Under the pieces are notes generated by a model that saw only the letters and a program-made list of their open reading frames with translations, did not search any database and was not told the DNA's origin. Of a stretch of DNA of 64,000 bases, positions 30,889 through 40,118 are shown piece after piece (position 1 is the first letter of the stretch; every line of letters begins with the position of its first letter). The DNA is from Pseudazoarcus pumilus (GTDB lineage Bacteria > Pseudomonadota > Gammaproteobacteria > Burkholderiales > Rhodocyclaceae). The stretch spans positions 1 through 64,000 of the forward strand of contig NZ_CP025682.1 in assembly GCF_002872475.1 (NCBI RefSeq), read 5' to 3'. The translations under genes were made by a program, and so were the position numbers.

Positions 30889-32484
30889 ATGCTCGACGCC
30901 AACATGAAAGCCCAGCTCAAGACGCTTCTCGAGCGCATCGATCAGGATGTGGAACTCGTCGCCTTCGTCGACGACGGCGCCAAGTCGCGCGAGACGCTCG
31001 AACTGATCGAGGAGATCGCCGAACTGTCCGCACACGTCGTCGCCCGACGTGCCGACAGCGTGGACGGCGAGCGCGTGCCCTCGTTCTCGGTGAGCCGTGC
31101 CGGCACCGACATGGGCGTGCGCTTCGCCGGCCTGCCGATGGGCCACGAATTCACCTCGCTGGTGCTCGCGCTGCTGCAGGCCGGCGGCTACCCGCCCAAG
31201 GTCGGCGCCGAGCAGATCGAGGCGATCCGCGCGCTCGACACCGAGATGGAATTCGTCACCTACATCTCGCTGTCGTGCCACAACTGCCCGGACGTGGTGC
31301 AGGCCCTCAACCTGATGGCGATCCTCAACCCGAAGATCCGCCACTCCATGGTCGACGGCGGCGTGTTCCGCGACGAGGTCGAGTCGAAGAACATCATGGC
31401 GGTGCCGACGGTGATGCTCAACGGCGAGGAATTCGGTTCCGGGCGCATGCCGCTCGACGAGATCCTGGCCAAGGTCGACACCGGCGCGGCCGCGCGCGAA
31501 GCCGAGAAGCTCTCCGCCCGGGACGCCTTCGACGTGCTCATCGTCGGCGGTGGTCCGGCCGGTGCGGCCGCAGCCATCTACGCGGCGCGCAAGGGCATCG
31601 CTACCGGCATCGTCTCCGAGCGTTTCGGTGGCCAGGTGATGGACACCATGGCGATCGAGAACTTCATCTCGGTCAAGGAAACCGAAGGTCCGAAGATGGT
31701 CGCCGCGCTCGAAGAGCACGTGAAGACCTACGAGGTCGACGTGATGAACCTGCAGCGCGCCGAGAAGCTCGTGCCGGCGTCCAGTCCCGGTGGCCTGGCC
31801 GAAGTCGTGCTCGACAACGGCGCGGTGCTCAAGAGCCGCACTGTGATCGTCGCCACCGGCGCACGCTGGAAGGAACTGGGCGTGACCGGCGAGCGCGAGT
31901 ATCGCGGCAAGGGTGTGGCCTATTGCCCGCACTGCGACGGGCCGCTGTTCAAGGGCAAGCACGTGGCCGTGATCGGCGGCGGCAACTCGGGCGTTGAGGC
32001 GGCCATCGATCTGGCCGGCATCGTCGGTCACGTCACGCTCATCGAGTACGACGCCAGGCTGCGCGCCGACGCGGTGCTGCAGGCCAAGCTCACGAGTCTG
32101 CCCAACGTCACCGTGATCACCAGCGGCCAGACCACAGAGATCACCGGCGAGGGCGGACGCGTGAATGGCCTGGTGTATACCGACCGTGTCAGCGGCGAAT
32201 CCAGACGTGTCGAACTCGCCGGCGTGTTCGTGCAGATCGGCCTGCTGCCCAACACCGACTTCCTCAAGGGGACGGTGGAGCTCTCGCGCTATGGCGAAGT
32301 CGTGGTCGACGCGCGTTGCGAGACCTCGGTGCCCGGCATCTTCGCCGCGGGCGACTGCACCACGGTGCCGTACAAGCAGATCGTCATCGCCATGGGCGAG
32401 GGCAGCAAGGCCGCGCTGTCGGCCTTCGACCACCTGATCCGCAGCACGCCGGAAACGGAAAAGGCCGCGCCGGTCGCCACCTGA
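30889..32484 (+). CDS. ahpF: Alkyl hydroperoxide reductase subunit F
   Basis: AhpF is the NADH-dependent flavoprotein that reduces AhpC. The 531-residue protein has an N-terminal double thioredoxin-like domain with the redox pair CHNC (about residue 132), and a thioredoxin-reductase-like FAD/NAD(P)H body: FAD motif [16 protein letters not shown] near 222, redox pair CPHC near 348, and NAD motif [18 protein letters not shown] near 363. ATG 30889 follows AGGGAG. Length and domain order match AhpF. It completes a normal peroxide-defence pair. Confidence 0.96.
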   Translation: MLDANMKAQLKTLLERIDQDVELVAFVDDGAKSRETLELIEEIAELSAHVVARRADSVDGERVPSFSVSRAGTDMGVRFAGLPMGHEFTSLVLALLQAGGYPPKVGAEQIEAIRALDTEMEFVTYISLSCHNCPDVVQALNLMAILNPKIRHSMVDGGVFRDEVESKNIMAVPTVMLNGEEFGSGRMPLDEILAKVDTGAAAREAEKLSARDAFDVLIVGGGPAGAAAAIYAARKGIATGIVSERFGGQVMDTMAIENFISVKETEGPKMVAALEEHVKTYEVDVMNLQRAEKLVPASSPGGLAEVVLDNGAVLKSRTVIVATGARWKELGVTGEREYRGKGVAYCPHCDGPLFKGKHVAVIGGGNSGVEAAIDLAGIVGHVTLIEYDARLRADAVLQAKLTSLPNVTVITSGQTTEITGEGGRVNGLVYTDRVSGESRRVELAGVFVQIGLLPNTDFLKGTVELSRYGEVVVDARCETSVPGIFAAGDCTTVPYKQIVIAMGEGSKAALSAFDHLIRSTPETEKAAPVAT

Positions 32485-32513
32485 GCGCACGGTTTCCCTT
32501 CCTCCGCATGACG

Positions 32514-32550
32514 ACGGCCGGGCCCTCACGGGTCCGGCCGTTGGTGTTTA
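32514..32550 (+). terminator. Probable terminator after ahpF
   Basis: A 12-base stem (32514-32525 with 32530-32541) pairs ACGGCCGGGCCC with GGGTCCGGCCGT around TCAC and is followed by the T-rich TTGGTGTTT. The T-run is interrupted, so efficiency may be moderate. Confidence 0.6.
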
Positions 32551-32618
32551 CGCTCGCCAGGGCATAGCCTGTCATCTGTAGCGACCCATCCGGCGTCGCT
32601 CGAGCCAGGAGACCCACG

Positions 32619-32864
32619 ATGAGTGAACCCATACCCGAGATGCCGCAAAAGGCCCCGTATCCGGTCGAAGTCGAGGCCGGCAAGACCTACTTCTGGTGCG
32701 CCTGTGGCAAGAGCGCGAAGCAACCCTTCTGCGACGGATCCCACCAGGGCGGGCCGTTCCAGCCGCTGCGCTTTACCGCCGAGAAATCGGAAAAGGTCTT
32801 CCTGTGCGGGTGCAAGCGCACCGGCAACGCACCGTATTGCGACGGCACCCACCAGAGTCTGTAG
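32619..32864 (+). CDS. Tandem CDGSH iron-sulfur protein
   Basis: The 81-residue protein has two CDGSH [2Fe-2S] modules: CACGKSAKQPFCDGSH (about residues 27-42) and CGCKRTGNAPYCDGTH (about 62-77), each with the 3-Cys/1-His ligand set. Such mitoNEET-like proteins carry redox-active, labile clusters. It lies 134 bases downstream of ahpF, after a terminator, with its own AGGAGA ribosome site. A role in redox or iron homeostasis is likely but not shown by sequence. Confidence 0.93.
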   Translation: MSEPIPEMPQKAPYPVEVEAGKTYFWCACGKSAKQPFCDGSHQGGPFQPLRFTAEKSEKVFLCGCKRTGNAPYCDGTHQSL

Positions 32865-32870
32865 CAGGCG

Positions 32871-33284
32871 TCAGCCGGCGTGCGGCCCGACCTGCATGAA
32901 CGGGTTCCACGCCACTTCCCACAGATGGCCGTCGGGGTCGGCGAAATAGCCCGAGTAGCCGCCCCAGAACACGTCCTGGCCGGGCTTGATCAGCGTGGCG
33001 CCGGCAGCCACGGCCTGCGCCAGCGTCGCGTCCACGTCCTCGCGCGAGGCGACGTTGTGCGCCAGCGCCACGCCCGAAAAGCCGCTGCCGGCGGCCGGCA
33101 CGCCGGCATCCTCGGCCAGCGCCTCGCGTCCGTACAGCCCCAGCCAGGCGCCGGCCAGCGTGAAGAAGGCCACCGAGTCGCTGTCCAGATCCAGCCGCGG
33201 CAGACCCAGACCCTGCTCGTAGAAGCGCACGGCGCGCGGCAGGTCGCGCACGCCGAGCGTGATCATCGACAGATGCGGTTTCAT
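32871..33284 (-). CDS. VOC-family (glyoxalase/bleomycin-resistance-like) protein
   Basis: The 137-residue protein has the VOC fold with two beta-alpha-beta3 halves: MITLGVRDLPRAVRFYEQGLGL at the start and GYFADPDGHLWEVAWNPF at the end, the standard VOC metal-site frame. Whether it is a lyase, dioxygenase or binding protein cannot be read. ATG 33284 is chosen; a GTG at 33293 would add three residues. It follows the aldo/keto reductase closely on the same strand, suggesting an operon, and is convergent with the CDGSH gene. Confidence 0.85.
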   Translation of the reverse strand: MKPHLSMITLGVRDLPRAVRFYEQGLGLPRLDLDSDSVAFFTLAGAWLGLYGREALAEDAGVPAAGSGFSGVALAHNVASREDVDATLAQAVAAGATLIKPGQDVFWGGYSGYFADPDGHLWEVAWNPFMQVGPHAG

Positions 33285-33300
33285 CGGTGACACCCCGCGT

Positions 33301-34149
33301 TCAGCGGATGTCGAGCGGTGTCGGACCCGACGGCGGCGGGAAGGCCTCGTCGAGTTCGGCGAAGTCCTGCGAGTTCAGCTCGATGTCGGCCGCCTTGCGG
33401 TTCTCGCGCACATGCTCGGGGCGGCCGGCCTTGGGAATCACGATCACGTTCTGCTGGTGCAGCAGCCAGGCGATGGCGATCTGCGCCGGGGTCGCGCCGT
33501 AGCGGTGGGCGACGGCTTCCAGCGTGGGGTCGTCGAGAAAACCGAACTGCTCGTTGGGGGAGTGTTCGATCGGTGAATAGGCCATCACCGGAATGCCGTG
33601 CTGGTGCTGCCACGGCAGCAGGTCCCACTCGGGCCCGCGACGCACCAGGTTGTAGAGGATCTGGTTGGTGGCGATCTGGTCGCCGCCCTTGGCCTCATGA
33701 CAGCGCTTCATGCCGCGCGTGTCGAAGTTGCTCACGCCGTAGTCGAGGATCTTGCCCGCGGCCCTGAGTTCCTGAAAGCCTGCGAAGGTCTCCTCCAGCG
33801 GCGTCGAACCGGGCCAGTGCAGCAGATACAGGTCGATGCGGTCGGTGCCCAGGCGTTGCAGGCTGCGCTCGCAAGCCTCGATCACGCCGCGCCGGCTGGC
33901 GTTGAACGGATACACTTTGCTGACGTAGAAGGCCTCGTCGCGACGATGGCCGATGGCCTCGCCGATCAGTTCCTCGGATTCGCCGTCGCCATACATCTCG
34001 GCGGTGTCGATCAGCGTCATCCCCAGGTCCATGCCCAGTTGCAGGGATTCGATCTCCTCGCTGCGCAGCGACGGGATCTCGCCCATCTTCCAGGTGCCCT
34101 GGCCGAGTGCCGGAACGGTCTTGCCCGAAGGCAGCGTGACGGTCTTCAT
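33301..34149 (-). CDS. Aldo/keto reductase
   Basis: The 282-residue enzyme has the AKR (beta/alpha)8 barrel and reduces aldehydes or ketones with NADPH. The catalytic tetrad is visible as Asp and Tyr in [13 protein letters not shown], Lys in YVSKVYPFN and His in LYLLHWPG. The C-terminal [21 protein letters not shown] is the cofactor-binding segment. ATG 34149 is used, with GGAGA upstream. The divergent arsH remnant starts at its 5' side. The substrate is unknown. Confidence 0.93.
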   Translation of the reverse strand: MKTVTLPSGKTVPALGQGTWKMGEIPSLRSEEIESLQLGMDLGMTLIDTAEMYGDGESEELIGEAIGHRRDEAFYVSKVYPFNASRRGVIEACERSLQRLGTDRIDLYLLHWPGSTPLEETFAGFQELRAAGKILDYGVSNFDTRGMKRCHEAKGGDQIATNQILYNLVRRGPEWDLLPWQHQHGIPVMAYSPIEHSPNEQFGFLDDPTLEAVAHRYGATPAQIAIAWLLHQQNVIVIPKAGRPEHVRENRKAADIELNSQDFAELDEAFPPPSGPTPLDIR

Positions 34150-34222
34150 GCGTGTTCTCCGTGAAGCGGCAAAGCCCCCATTGTGTTGCCGATGCGGCGC
34201 GCGGCGCAAATCCGGCGCGGCA

Positions 34223-34615
34223 TGGCGCGAGCGCTCCTTCAGCCGGCTCGCCGCCGAGGTGCGCTTCTTCCATCCGCGCGACCTGCCGTTGCCGCACAGC
34301 GTGGAGCCCGATCACCCCAAGGTGGCCGAGCTGCGCGTGCTGGGCCGCTGGATGCGCATGTTCACGATTCCCAACCAGTCGTCGGTGGCCAAGGCCTGGC
34401 AGGAGTTCGACGACGACGGCCGCATGAAGCCCTCGCCGTTTCGCGACCGCATCGTCGACGTGATGGAAGAGCTCTACAAGTTCACGATGCTGCTGCGCGA
34501 CCGCAAGGACTGGCTGACCGATCGCTACAGCGAACGCAAGCAGCGCGACCCCGCCACCATCGCTGAAATCCTCGCCGGCAGCGGCGTGCTCAAGACCGAC
34601 GACAAGGCTGCCTAG
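34223..34615 (+). pseudogene. arsH: Decayed, internally deleted arsH remnant
   Basis: The translated frame from WRERSFSRL to DRYSERKQ matches ArsH, an NADPH-dependent FMN reductase of arsenic resistance, in several places: [30 protein letters not shown], then directly [20 protein letters not shown] and [22 protein letters not shown]-like [17 protein letters not shown]. The start codon and N-terminal FMN-binding sequence are missing, and so is the central block (about 60 residues, including the Cys-Ser-Pro-Glu-Arg flavin site) between AELR and RVLGRW. A shorter deletion is seen after SRL. An ATG at 34148 opens the frame but yields an unrelated leader. Confidence 0.82.
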
Positions 34616-35073
34616 CGGCGATCCTCGGCGATCAGCTGGTCGCGTGCATCTTCGATGGCCCTGGCGAGCGCCCCGGGATCGCGTACGAAGCTGACCGAGC
34701 GCTGCACGTCGCCGGCCATGTTGATGCGCAGCGTACCCGAGCCGGCGATGCTCGCGACGACATCGACCGAGACGATCTTGTGCAGCAGGAGGTGCGAGAA
34801 CTGGCTGGCGAGCGGTCCCACGCGCAGCAGCACGCGCTGGCCGGTGACGGCGATGTCGCCGACCGCGTGCGCGCTCGACACCAGAAAGGTATAGGGCAGC
34901 AGGATCACCACCATCAGCACCGCGGCATAGGGCTGGTACTCGGGCGGCAGCACGCGGCCCAGTGCGGTCAGCACGACGAACAGGATCACCGGCTTGACGT
35001 AGATCATCGGATGCAGTCGCGTGCGGTAGGCGATCTTCTCGCCCGGGAGGAGCATGCGGTCGACGTAGTTCAT
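34612..35073 (-). CDS. PH-domain-containing membrane protein
   Basis: The 153-residue protein has two membrane helices (about 22-44 and 50-72) followed by a bacterial PH-like domain: [44 protein letters not shown]. This layout is typical of YdbT/PH_2-type proteins that bind the membrane surface. ATG 35073 gives the [14 protein letters not shown] start seen in this family. Its stop overlaps the arsH remnant's stop by a few bases. Function unknown. Confidence 0.82.
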   Translation of the reverse strand: MNYVDRMLLPGEKIAYRTRLHPMIYVKPVILFVVLTALGRVLPPEYQPYAAVLMVVILLPYTFLVSSAHAVGDIAVTGQRVLLRVGPLASQFSHLLLHKIVSVDVVASIAGSGTLRINMAGDVQRSVSFVRDPGALARAIEDARDQLIAEDRR

Positions 35074-35200
35074 GACGGCGCGATCGGCCCTTGAATTCGG
35101 AACGGGCAATCATGCCGTCCAAACGCCTCCGACACAATCGCCGTCGAGCGAAATCGCCCGCGGCGCGTGCTATCCTGCGCCGGCAAAGGAAGCCTCCCAG

Positions 35201-35992
35201 ATGACCGAGAAAGACCGCGAACTCCCCTACTACGAACCCGTCGGCAACGAGATCGACCTGTTCGAACGCGCCTGGCGCAACCACCTGCCGCTGCTGCTCA
35301 AGGGCCCGACCGGCGTGGGCAAGACGCGCTTCGTCGTGCACATGGCCGCGCGCCTGGGCCTGCCGTTGTATACCATCGCCTGCCACGACGACCTGACCGC
35401 CGCCGACCTGGTCGGCCGCCACCTCATCGGCGAGGGCGAGACCTACTGGAACGACGGCCCGCTCACGCGTGCCGTGCGCGAGGGCGGCATCTGTTACCTC
35501 GACGAGGTGGTCGAGGCGCGCAAGGACACCACGGTGGTCATTCACCCGCTGGCCGACGACCGCCGCATGCTGCCCATCGACCGTACCGGCGAGATGCTGC
35601 GCGCACCGGACAGCTTCATGCTGGTGGTCTCCTACAACCCCGGCTACCAGAACTTCCTCAAGGGCATGAAGCCTTCGACGCGCCAGCGCTTCGTCTCCCT
35701 GCGCTTCGACTTCCCTTCGGCCGAGGTCGAGCGCTCCATCCTCGTCGGCGAGACCGGCTGCAGCGAGGACGTGGCGACCCGGCTCGTCGACATCGGTCGC
35801 CAGATGCGCGTGCTCAAGAACGTCGACCTCGAGGAAGTCGCCTCTACCCGACTGCTGGTCTACGCCGCGCGCCTGATCCACGACGGCATGGACCCTGTGG
35901 AGGCCTGCAGCGCGGTGCTCGTCGAGGCGCTCACCGACGACGAGGATGTCGCCGAGGCCCTGCTCGAAGTGATCCGCGCGAGTTTCGGCTGA
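35201..35992 (+). CDS. MoxR-family AAA+ ATPase (CbbQ/NirQ/NorQ type)
   Basis: The 263-residue AAA+ protein belongs to the CbbQ/NorQ group of MoxR ATPases, which load or activate metal enzymes such as RuBisCO or NO reductase with a VWA partner. Walker A is KGPTGVGKTRFV near residue 34, Walker B region CYLDEVVEARKD near 97, sensor-1-like VVSYNPGYQNF near 146. AAAGGAAG lies before ATG 35201. The VWA partner follows 11 bases later. No cbb, nor or nir structural genes are nearby, so the target is unknown. Confidence 0.9.
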   Translation: MTEKDRELPYYEPVGNEIDLFERAWRNHLPLLLKGPTGVGKTRFVVHMAARLGLPLYTIACHDDLTAADLVGRHLIGEGETYWNDGPLTRAVREGGICYLDEVVEARKDTTVVIHPLADDRRMLPIDRTGEMLRAPDSFMLVVSYNPGYQNFLKGMKPSTRQRFVSLRFDFPSAEVERSILVGETGCSEDVATRLVDIGRQMRVLKNVDLEEVASTRLLVYAARLIHDGMDPVEACSAVLVEALTDDEDVAEALLEVIRASFG

Positions 35993-36003
35993 TACGTGCT
36001 GCC

Positions 36004-37557
36004 ATGCCCGAGCTGCCCGAACATGCTGTCCTGCTGCGCGACATCGAACGCACGAGCTCGACCCTGTTCCGCGCGCTCGGGCGCGACCCGGTGCTGCGTG
36101 TCGCCGCCGGCCGCACCGACCTGGGCGCCTGGCGCGACGAAGAGCTGCTGTGCCTGCCGCAGTGGCTGGCCGCCTTCGACGACGCCTCGCTCAACCGCGA
36201 GCTCTACCTGTGGTTCGTCGCACTCGCATCCAGCTTCGAGCCGCCTGTTGACGGCGACTGGGCCGGTGCCAACGAAGCCGCGATCACGCGCGTCCTGCGT
36301 GACCGGCCCGGTATCGCCGCGCGCCACGACCGCCTGCTCGCCGCCTTCGCCGGCGACGTCACGCGATTGCACCTGAACCCGCCGCCAGGCGCTTCTGCCG
36401 GTGCCGCGCGGCGCGTGCGCCTGCGCGATGACGAGGACGACGATGCGCGCGAGGACCGCCCGCGCCGCACCGACAACATCACGCACACCGTGAAGATGGA
36501 CAAGCCGGCTGCGGTCACGGAGTTCATTCGCGTCACGCGCGAGGACGACGGCGAATCCGACGAGGTCGCGCTGCCACCGACCACCGGCGCCGAAGGCACC
36601 AGTGCCGGCGCGCGCGTGCGCTTCGACGTCGACACGCCATCGGGGCCGCACGAGGACATCGAGGTCGGCGTCGGCATTCCGGCCGACGAGTGGGACTATC
36701 GCAAGCGCGTGCTGCTGCCTGGCCACTGCATGGTGCAGGAGTTCATCGGTCGCAGCGCCGGTGGCGAGGCCCTGCCCGAACGTCTGCACAAGCATGCGCA
36801 CAAGCTGCGTCGCCAGTTCGCCGCGCTGGTGCCGCAGCGCCAGTGGTTGCGCGGGCAACCCGACGGTACCGAACCGGATCTGGACGCCTATGTGCGTCTG
36901 CACGCCGACCGCATCGCCGGCGGCCACGAGCGCGAGCAGAATCTCTACATCGCGCAGCGCAACCGCGAGCGCGATCTGTCCTGCATGGTGCTCGCCGATC
37001 TGTCGCTGTCGACCGAGGCGCGCGTGTCGCCCGCGCAGTGCGTGATCGACGTCATCCGCGACAGCCTGATGCTGTTCGCCGAGGCGCTCACCGCCACGGG
37101 GGATCGATTCGGCCTGTTCGGCTTCTCGTCGCAGACGCGTGCGCAGGTGCGCTTCCATCACCTGAAGGAATTCGGCGCCAACTGGGACGACGCCGCGCGC
37201 GGGCGCGTGGCCGGCCTCAAGCCCGGCTTCTACACCCGCATCGGCCCGGCCCTGCGCCACGCCACGAGCATCCTGGAACGCCAGGACACGTCGCTGCGCG
37301 TGCTGCTGGTGCTCACCGACGGCAAGCCGCACGACATCGACTACTACGAAGAGCGCTACGGCATCGAGGACACGCGCATGGCCGTGCTCGAGGCACGCCG
37401 CCGGCGCATCAAGCCCTTCTGCATCACCATCGACCGCGAGGGCTCGAGCTATCTGCCGCATCTGTTCGGGGTCAATGGCTACACCGTGCTGCGCCGGCCC
37501 GAAGACCTGACCGCGCGCCTGCCCATGCTCTACGCCCAGCTCACCGGTCAGGCCTGA
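36004..37557 (+). CDS. VWA-domain protein (NorD/CbbO-like)
   Basis: The 517-residue protein is the expected partner of the MoxR ATPase. Its C-terminal VWA domain (about 325-510) has the MIDAS motif DLSLST near residue 335 and a metal-site aspartate in LVLTDGKPHDIDYYEERYG. Arg- and Asp-rich low-complexity sequence (RLRDDEDDDAREDRPRR) follows the N-terminal helical part near residue 140. NorD/CbbO proteins bind the client and the AAA+ ring. It starts 11 bases after the ATPase stop. Nothing is missing from the MIDAS. Confidence 0.88.
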   Translation: MPELPEHAVLLRDIERTSSTLFRALGRDPVLRVAAGRTDLGAWRDEELLCLPQWLAAFDDASLNRELYLWFVALASSFEPPVDGDWAGANEAAITRVLRDRPGIAARHDRLLAAFAGDVTRLHLNPPPGASAGAARRVRLRDDEDDDAREDRPRRTDNITHTVKMDKPAAVTEFIRVTREDDGESDEVALPPTTGAEGTSAGARVRFDVDTPSGPHEDIEVGVGIPADEWDYRKRVLLPGHCMVQEFIGRSAGGEALPERLHKHAHKLRRQFAALVPQRQWLRGQPDGTEPDLDAYVRLHADRIAGGHEREQNLYIAQRNRERDLSCMVLADLSLSTEARVSPAQCVIDVIRDSLMLFAEALTATGDRFGLFGFSSQTRAQVRFHHLKEFGANWDDAARGRVAGLKPGFYTRIGPALRHATSILERQDTSLRVLLVLTDGKPHDIDYYEERYGIEDTRMAVLEARRRRIKPFCITIDREGSSYLPHLFGVNGYTVLRRPEDLTARLPMLYAQLTGQA

Positions 37558-37634
37558 GTGCACGCGCGCCACGATCCAATGCTATAAAACGCGTTGCGGC
37601 CTGCGCTAGCCACAGGCCCACGGGAGAAAACATC

Positions 37635-39401
37635 ATGCGCGTTCGATTGCTGTGCCTCAGTGTCGCCGCCGCGCTGGCGGCCGTGGCGACGGCAGCCGGC
37701 CCCGAATCGCGGCCGGCTGAGGCGAACTTCGTGCCCGGCGCCGAGATCTGCGGTCCCTCGCGCGGCATGCTGCCCTCGCGCAGCGGCACGCAGCCCTTCA
37801 CCGCCGAGACCATCCCCGCCGCGCCGCCGCTGCATCTGGATGCGCCGCCGCCAGCGTTCTCCGGCATCGGCACGCCCACCATGCCGGTCACCACGACCTC
37901 GTCCGACGCCCAGTTCTATTTCAACCAGGGCCTGCGTCTGGCCTTTGCGTTCAACCACGCCGAGGCGCGCCGCGCCTTTCGCTACGCACAACGTCTGGAT
38001 CCGGAATGCGCGATGTGCTGGTGGGGCGAGGCCTTCGTGCTGGGCCCCAACATCAACGCGCCGATGTCGCCTGAGGCGGTTCCGGTGGCGCGTCTCGCCG
38101 TGCGCCGCGCGCAGGCGCTGTCCGCCTCGCTGACTCCGCGCGAGCGCGCGCTCATCGACGCACTCGCCGAACGCTATGCCGACGACGCCACCACCGCACG
38201 CAAGGCCCTCGACCAGGCCTGGGCCACAGCGATGGAAGCGGTCGCCGACCGCTACCCGACCGACGACAACCTGCAGGTGCTCTTCGCCGAGGCGGTGATG
38301 AATGTCTCGCCGTGGGACTACTGGCAGCCCGACGGGCGTACCGCCAAGGGCCGCATGGCCGCGGCCGTTGCCGCGCTCGAGCGCGTGCTCGAACGCAACC
38401 CCGGCCACACCGGCGCGATCCACTTCTACATCCACGCGGTCGAGGCGTCGGCCACGCCCGAGCGTGCGCTGCCCCACGCCCAGCGGCTCGGGGCGCTCGC
38501 CGCCGGCGCCGGCCACCTGGTGCACATGCCCTCGCACATCTACTTCCGCCTGGGCATGTATCGCGAGGCCCTGCACGCCAACGTCGACGCCGTGGCCGCC
38601 GACGAGCGCTATTTCCGTCAGTCATCCAGCGACGTCGTCTATCGCAACGGCTACTACCCGCACAATCTGCACTTCCTGATGGCCAGCGCGCAGATGGGCG
38701 GCGACGGGGAACTGGCGCTTGCCGCTGCGGACAAGCTCGACCACGTCATCGACCCCGCGGCAGTGCGCGCCGCAGCGGCCTTGCAGCCGATCAAGGCCGC
38801 GCCCTATCTCACCCACGCTCAGTTCGCCACGCCGCGCGAAGTACTCTCGCTGCGCGAACCCGACGACGAGTTCGCGCTGGTCAAGGCCATGTGGCACTAC
38901 GCGCGTGCCGTCGCGCGCGCCGCACGCGGCGAGATCGTCTCCGGCGAGGAGGAGATCGCCCGCATCACCGCCATCGAACAGGGCGGCGATCTTGCCGACA
39001 TCGAGGCCTGGGGTGTGCCCGCGCGCGAGATGCTGCGCATCGCCCGACTCGTCGCGCAGGCCCGGCTCGCCGACGCGCGCGGCGAGTTGCCCGAGGCCGC
39101 GCGCTTCTACCGCGAGGCCGTCGCCATCCAGGACAGCCTGCCCTATATGGAGCCGCCCTACTGGTACTATCCGGTGCGCCAGTCGCTCGGCGCCGTGTTG
39201 CTGCGCATGGGCGACGCCCCCGGCGCAGCCCTGGCCTTCGAGGAGACGCTTGCGCGCGTGCCCAACAACGGCTGGGCCCTGTATGGCCTGCAGCAGACCT
39301 ACCGCCAACTGGAAAACCTCGAACGCCTCGCCGGCGTCACCCGCCGGCTTGAAGAAGCCTGGTTCGCCGAGCTCGAAGAGCTGGACCTGAAGCGGCTGTA
39401 G
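37635..39401 (+). CDS. Secreted TPR-repeat protein
   Basis: The 588-residue protein has a signal peptide (about 1-20, ending ATAAG) and a periplasmic or surface body of helical TPR-like repeats: FYFNQGLRLAFAFNHAEARRAFRYAQ near 95, RNPGHTGAIHFYIHAVE near 253, GHLVHMPSHIYFRLGMYREAL near 293, and PGAALAFEETLARVPNNGW near 535. The conserved CAMCWWGEA motif and HxxxHMPSHIY are characteristic of this large family, found often in environmental proteobacteria, whose function is unknown. It starts 77 bases after the VWA gene, perhaps in the same transcription unit. Confidence 0.85.
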   Translation: MRVRLLCLSVAAALAAVATAAGPESRPAEANFVPGAEICGPSRGMLPSRSGTQPFTAETIPAAPPLHLDAPPPAFSGIGTPTMPVTTTSSDAQFYFNQGLRLAFAFNHAEARRAFRYAQRLDPECAMCWWGEAFVLGPNINAPMSPEAVPVARLAVRRAQALSASLTPRERALIDALAERYADDATTARKALDQAWATAMEAVADRYPTDDNLQVLFAEAVMNVSPWDYWQPDGRTAKGRMAAAVAALERVLERNPGHTGAIHFYIHAVEASATPERALPHAQRLGALAAGAGHLVHMPSHIYFRLGMYREALHANVDAVAADERYFRQSSSDVVYRNGYYPHNLHFLMASAQMGGDGELALAAADKLDHVIDPAAVRAAAALQPIKAAPYLTHAQFATPREVLSLREPDDEFALVKAMWHYARAVARAARGEIVSGEEEIARITAIEQGGDLADIEAWGVPAREMLRIARLVAQARLADARGELPEAARFYREAVAIQDSLPYMEPPYWYYPVRQSLGAVLLRMGDAPGAALAFEETLARVPNNGWALYGLQQTYRQLENLERLAGVTRRLEEAWFAELEELDLKRL

Positions 39402-39432
39402 GCGGCGCGGGCGGGTCCTGTCCCCGTCGGTC

Positions 39433-39454
39433 ATTGCGAGCGCAGCGAAGCAAT
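39433..39454. repeat. Short palindromic GCGAGCGCAGCGA-containing element
   Basis: ATTGC (39433-39437) and GCAAT (39450-39454) flank GAGCGCAGCGAA. The core GCGAGCGCAGCGA (39436-39448) recurs exactly at 58600-58612 in a larger inverted repeat. This looks like a dispersed REP-type sequence of the genome. Confidence 0.5.
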
Positions 39455-39535
39455 CCCGACGGTTGCGGAGCGACGGCGGGGCTCGGCCGTCGCCGCCGCG
39501 TACCCTGAGACCAGGAAGTCGTCAGAGAACCGCCC

Positions 39536-40039
39536 ATGCCCGCCATCCGCCTGAGCAAGATCGTCCTGCTCGCCTCCATCGCGCTCTTCGCCACGCTGGT
39601 CGCCTTCGGCAACATCACCGACTACGGCAGCAACTTCGCCTTCGTCGAGCACGTGCTGCGCATGGACACCATCTTCCCCGACGCCACCATCGGCTGGCGC
39701 GCCATCCACACGCCAGCGCTGCACCACGCCGCCTACCTCCTCATCATCGCCACCGAGCTTGCCGTTGCCGCCCTGTGCTGGCTCGGCGCCGCCGCGCTGT
39801 GGCGCGCCCGCAACGCCCCCGCCGCCGACTTCAACCGCGCCAAGAAATGGGGCGTGGTCGGCCTGACGCTGGGCTTCGTCCTGTGGCAGGTCGGCTTCAT
39901 GAGCATCGGTGGCGAGTGGTTCGGCATGTGGATGTCCGACACCTGGAACGGCCTCGAATCGGCGTTCCGCTTCTTCATCACGATTGCGGTGGTACTGGTC
40001 TATCTGGCGATGGAGGACAAGGAGAGCGGGCGCGTCTGA
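39536..40039 (+). CDS. DUF2165 membrane protein
   Basis: The 167-residue protein has about four hydrophobic helices (10-27, 60-85, 105-125, 140-160) and the DUF2165 markers LVAFGNITDYGSNFAFVEHVL, MDTIFPDATIGWRAI and IGGEWFGMWMSDTWNG. The family has no assigned role. It lies between the repeat element and the convergent gdhA gene and appears to be a single gene. The ATG at 39536 sits at the start of the first helix. Confidence 0.85.
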   Translation: MPAIRLSKIVLLASIALFATLVAFGNITDYGSNFAFVEHVLRMDTIFPDATIGWRAIHTPALHHAAYLLIIATELAVAALCWLGAAALWRARNAPAADFNRAKKWGVVGLTLGFVLWQVGFMSIGGEWFGMWMSDTWNGLESAFRFFITIAVVLVYLAMEDKESGRV

Positions 40040-40118
40040 GATCCGGTCAAGGCGTGCATGGCGGATGCACACGGCCGATTGATACAGGTGACGACGGGCT
40101 TCTTCAGCCCTCCCTCCC

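Noticed and set aside
33695-35881. A 728-residue minus-strand frame over the MoxR gene, PH gene and aldo/keto reductase
   Set aside because: It crosses several well-supported genes in other frames and shows no recognisable domain.
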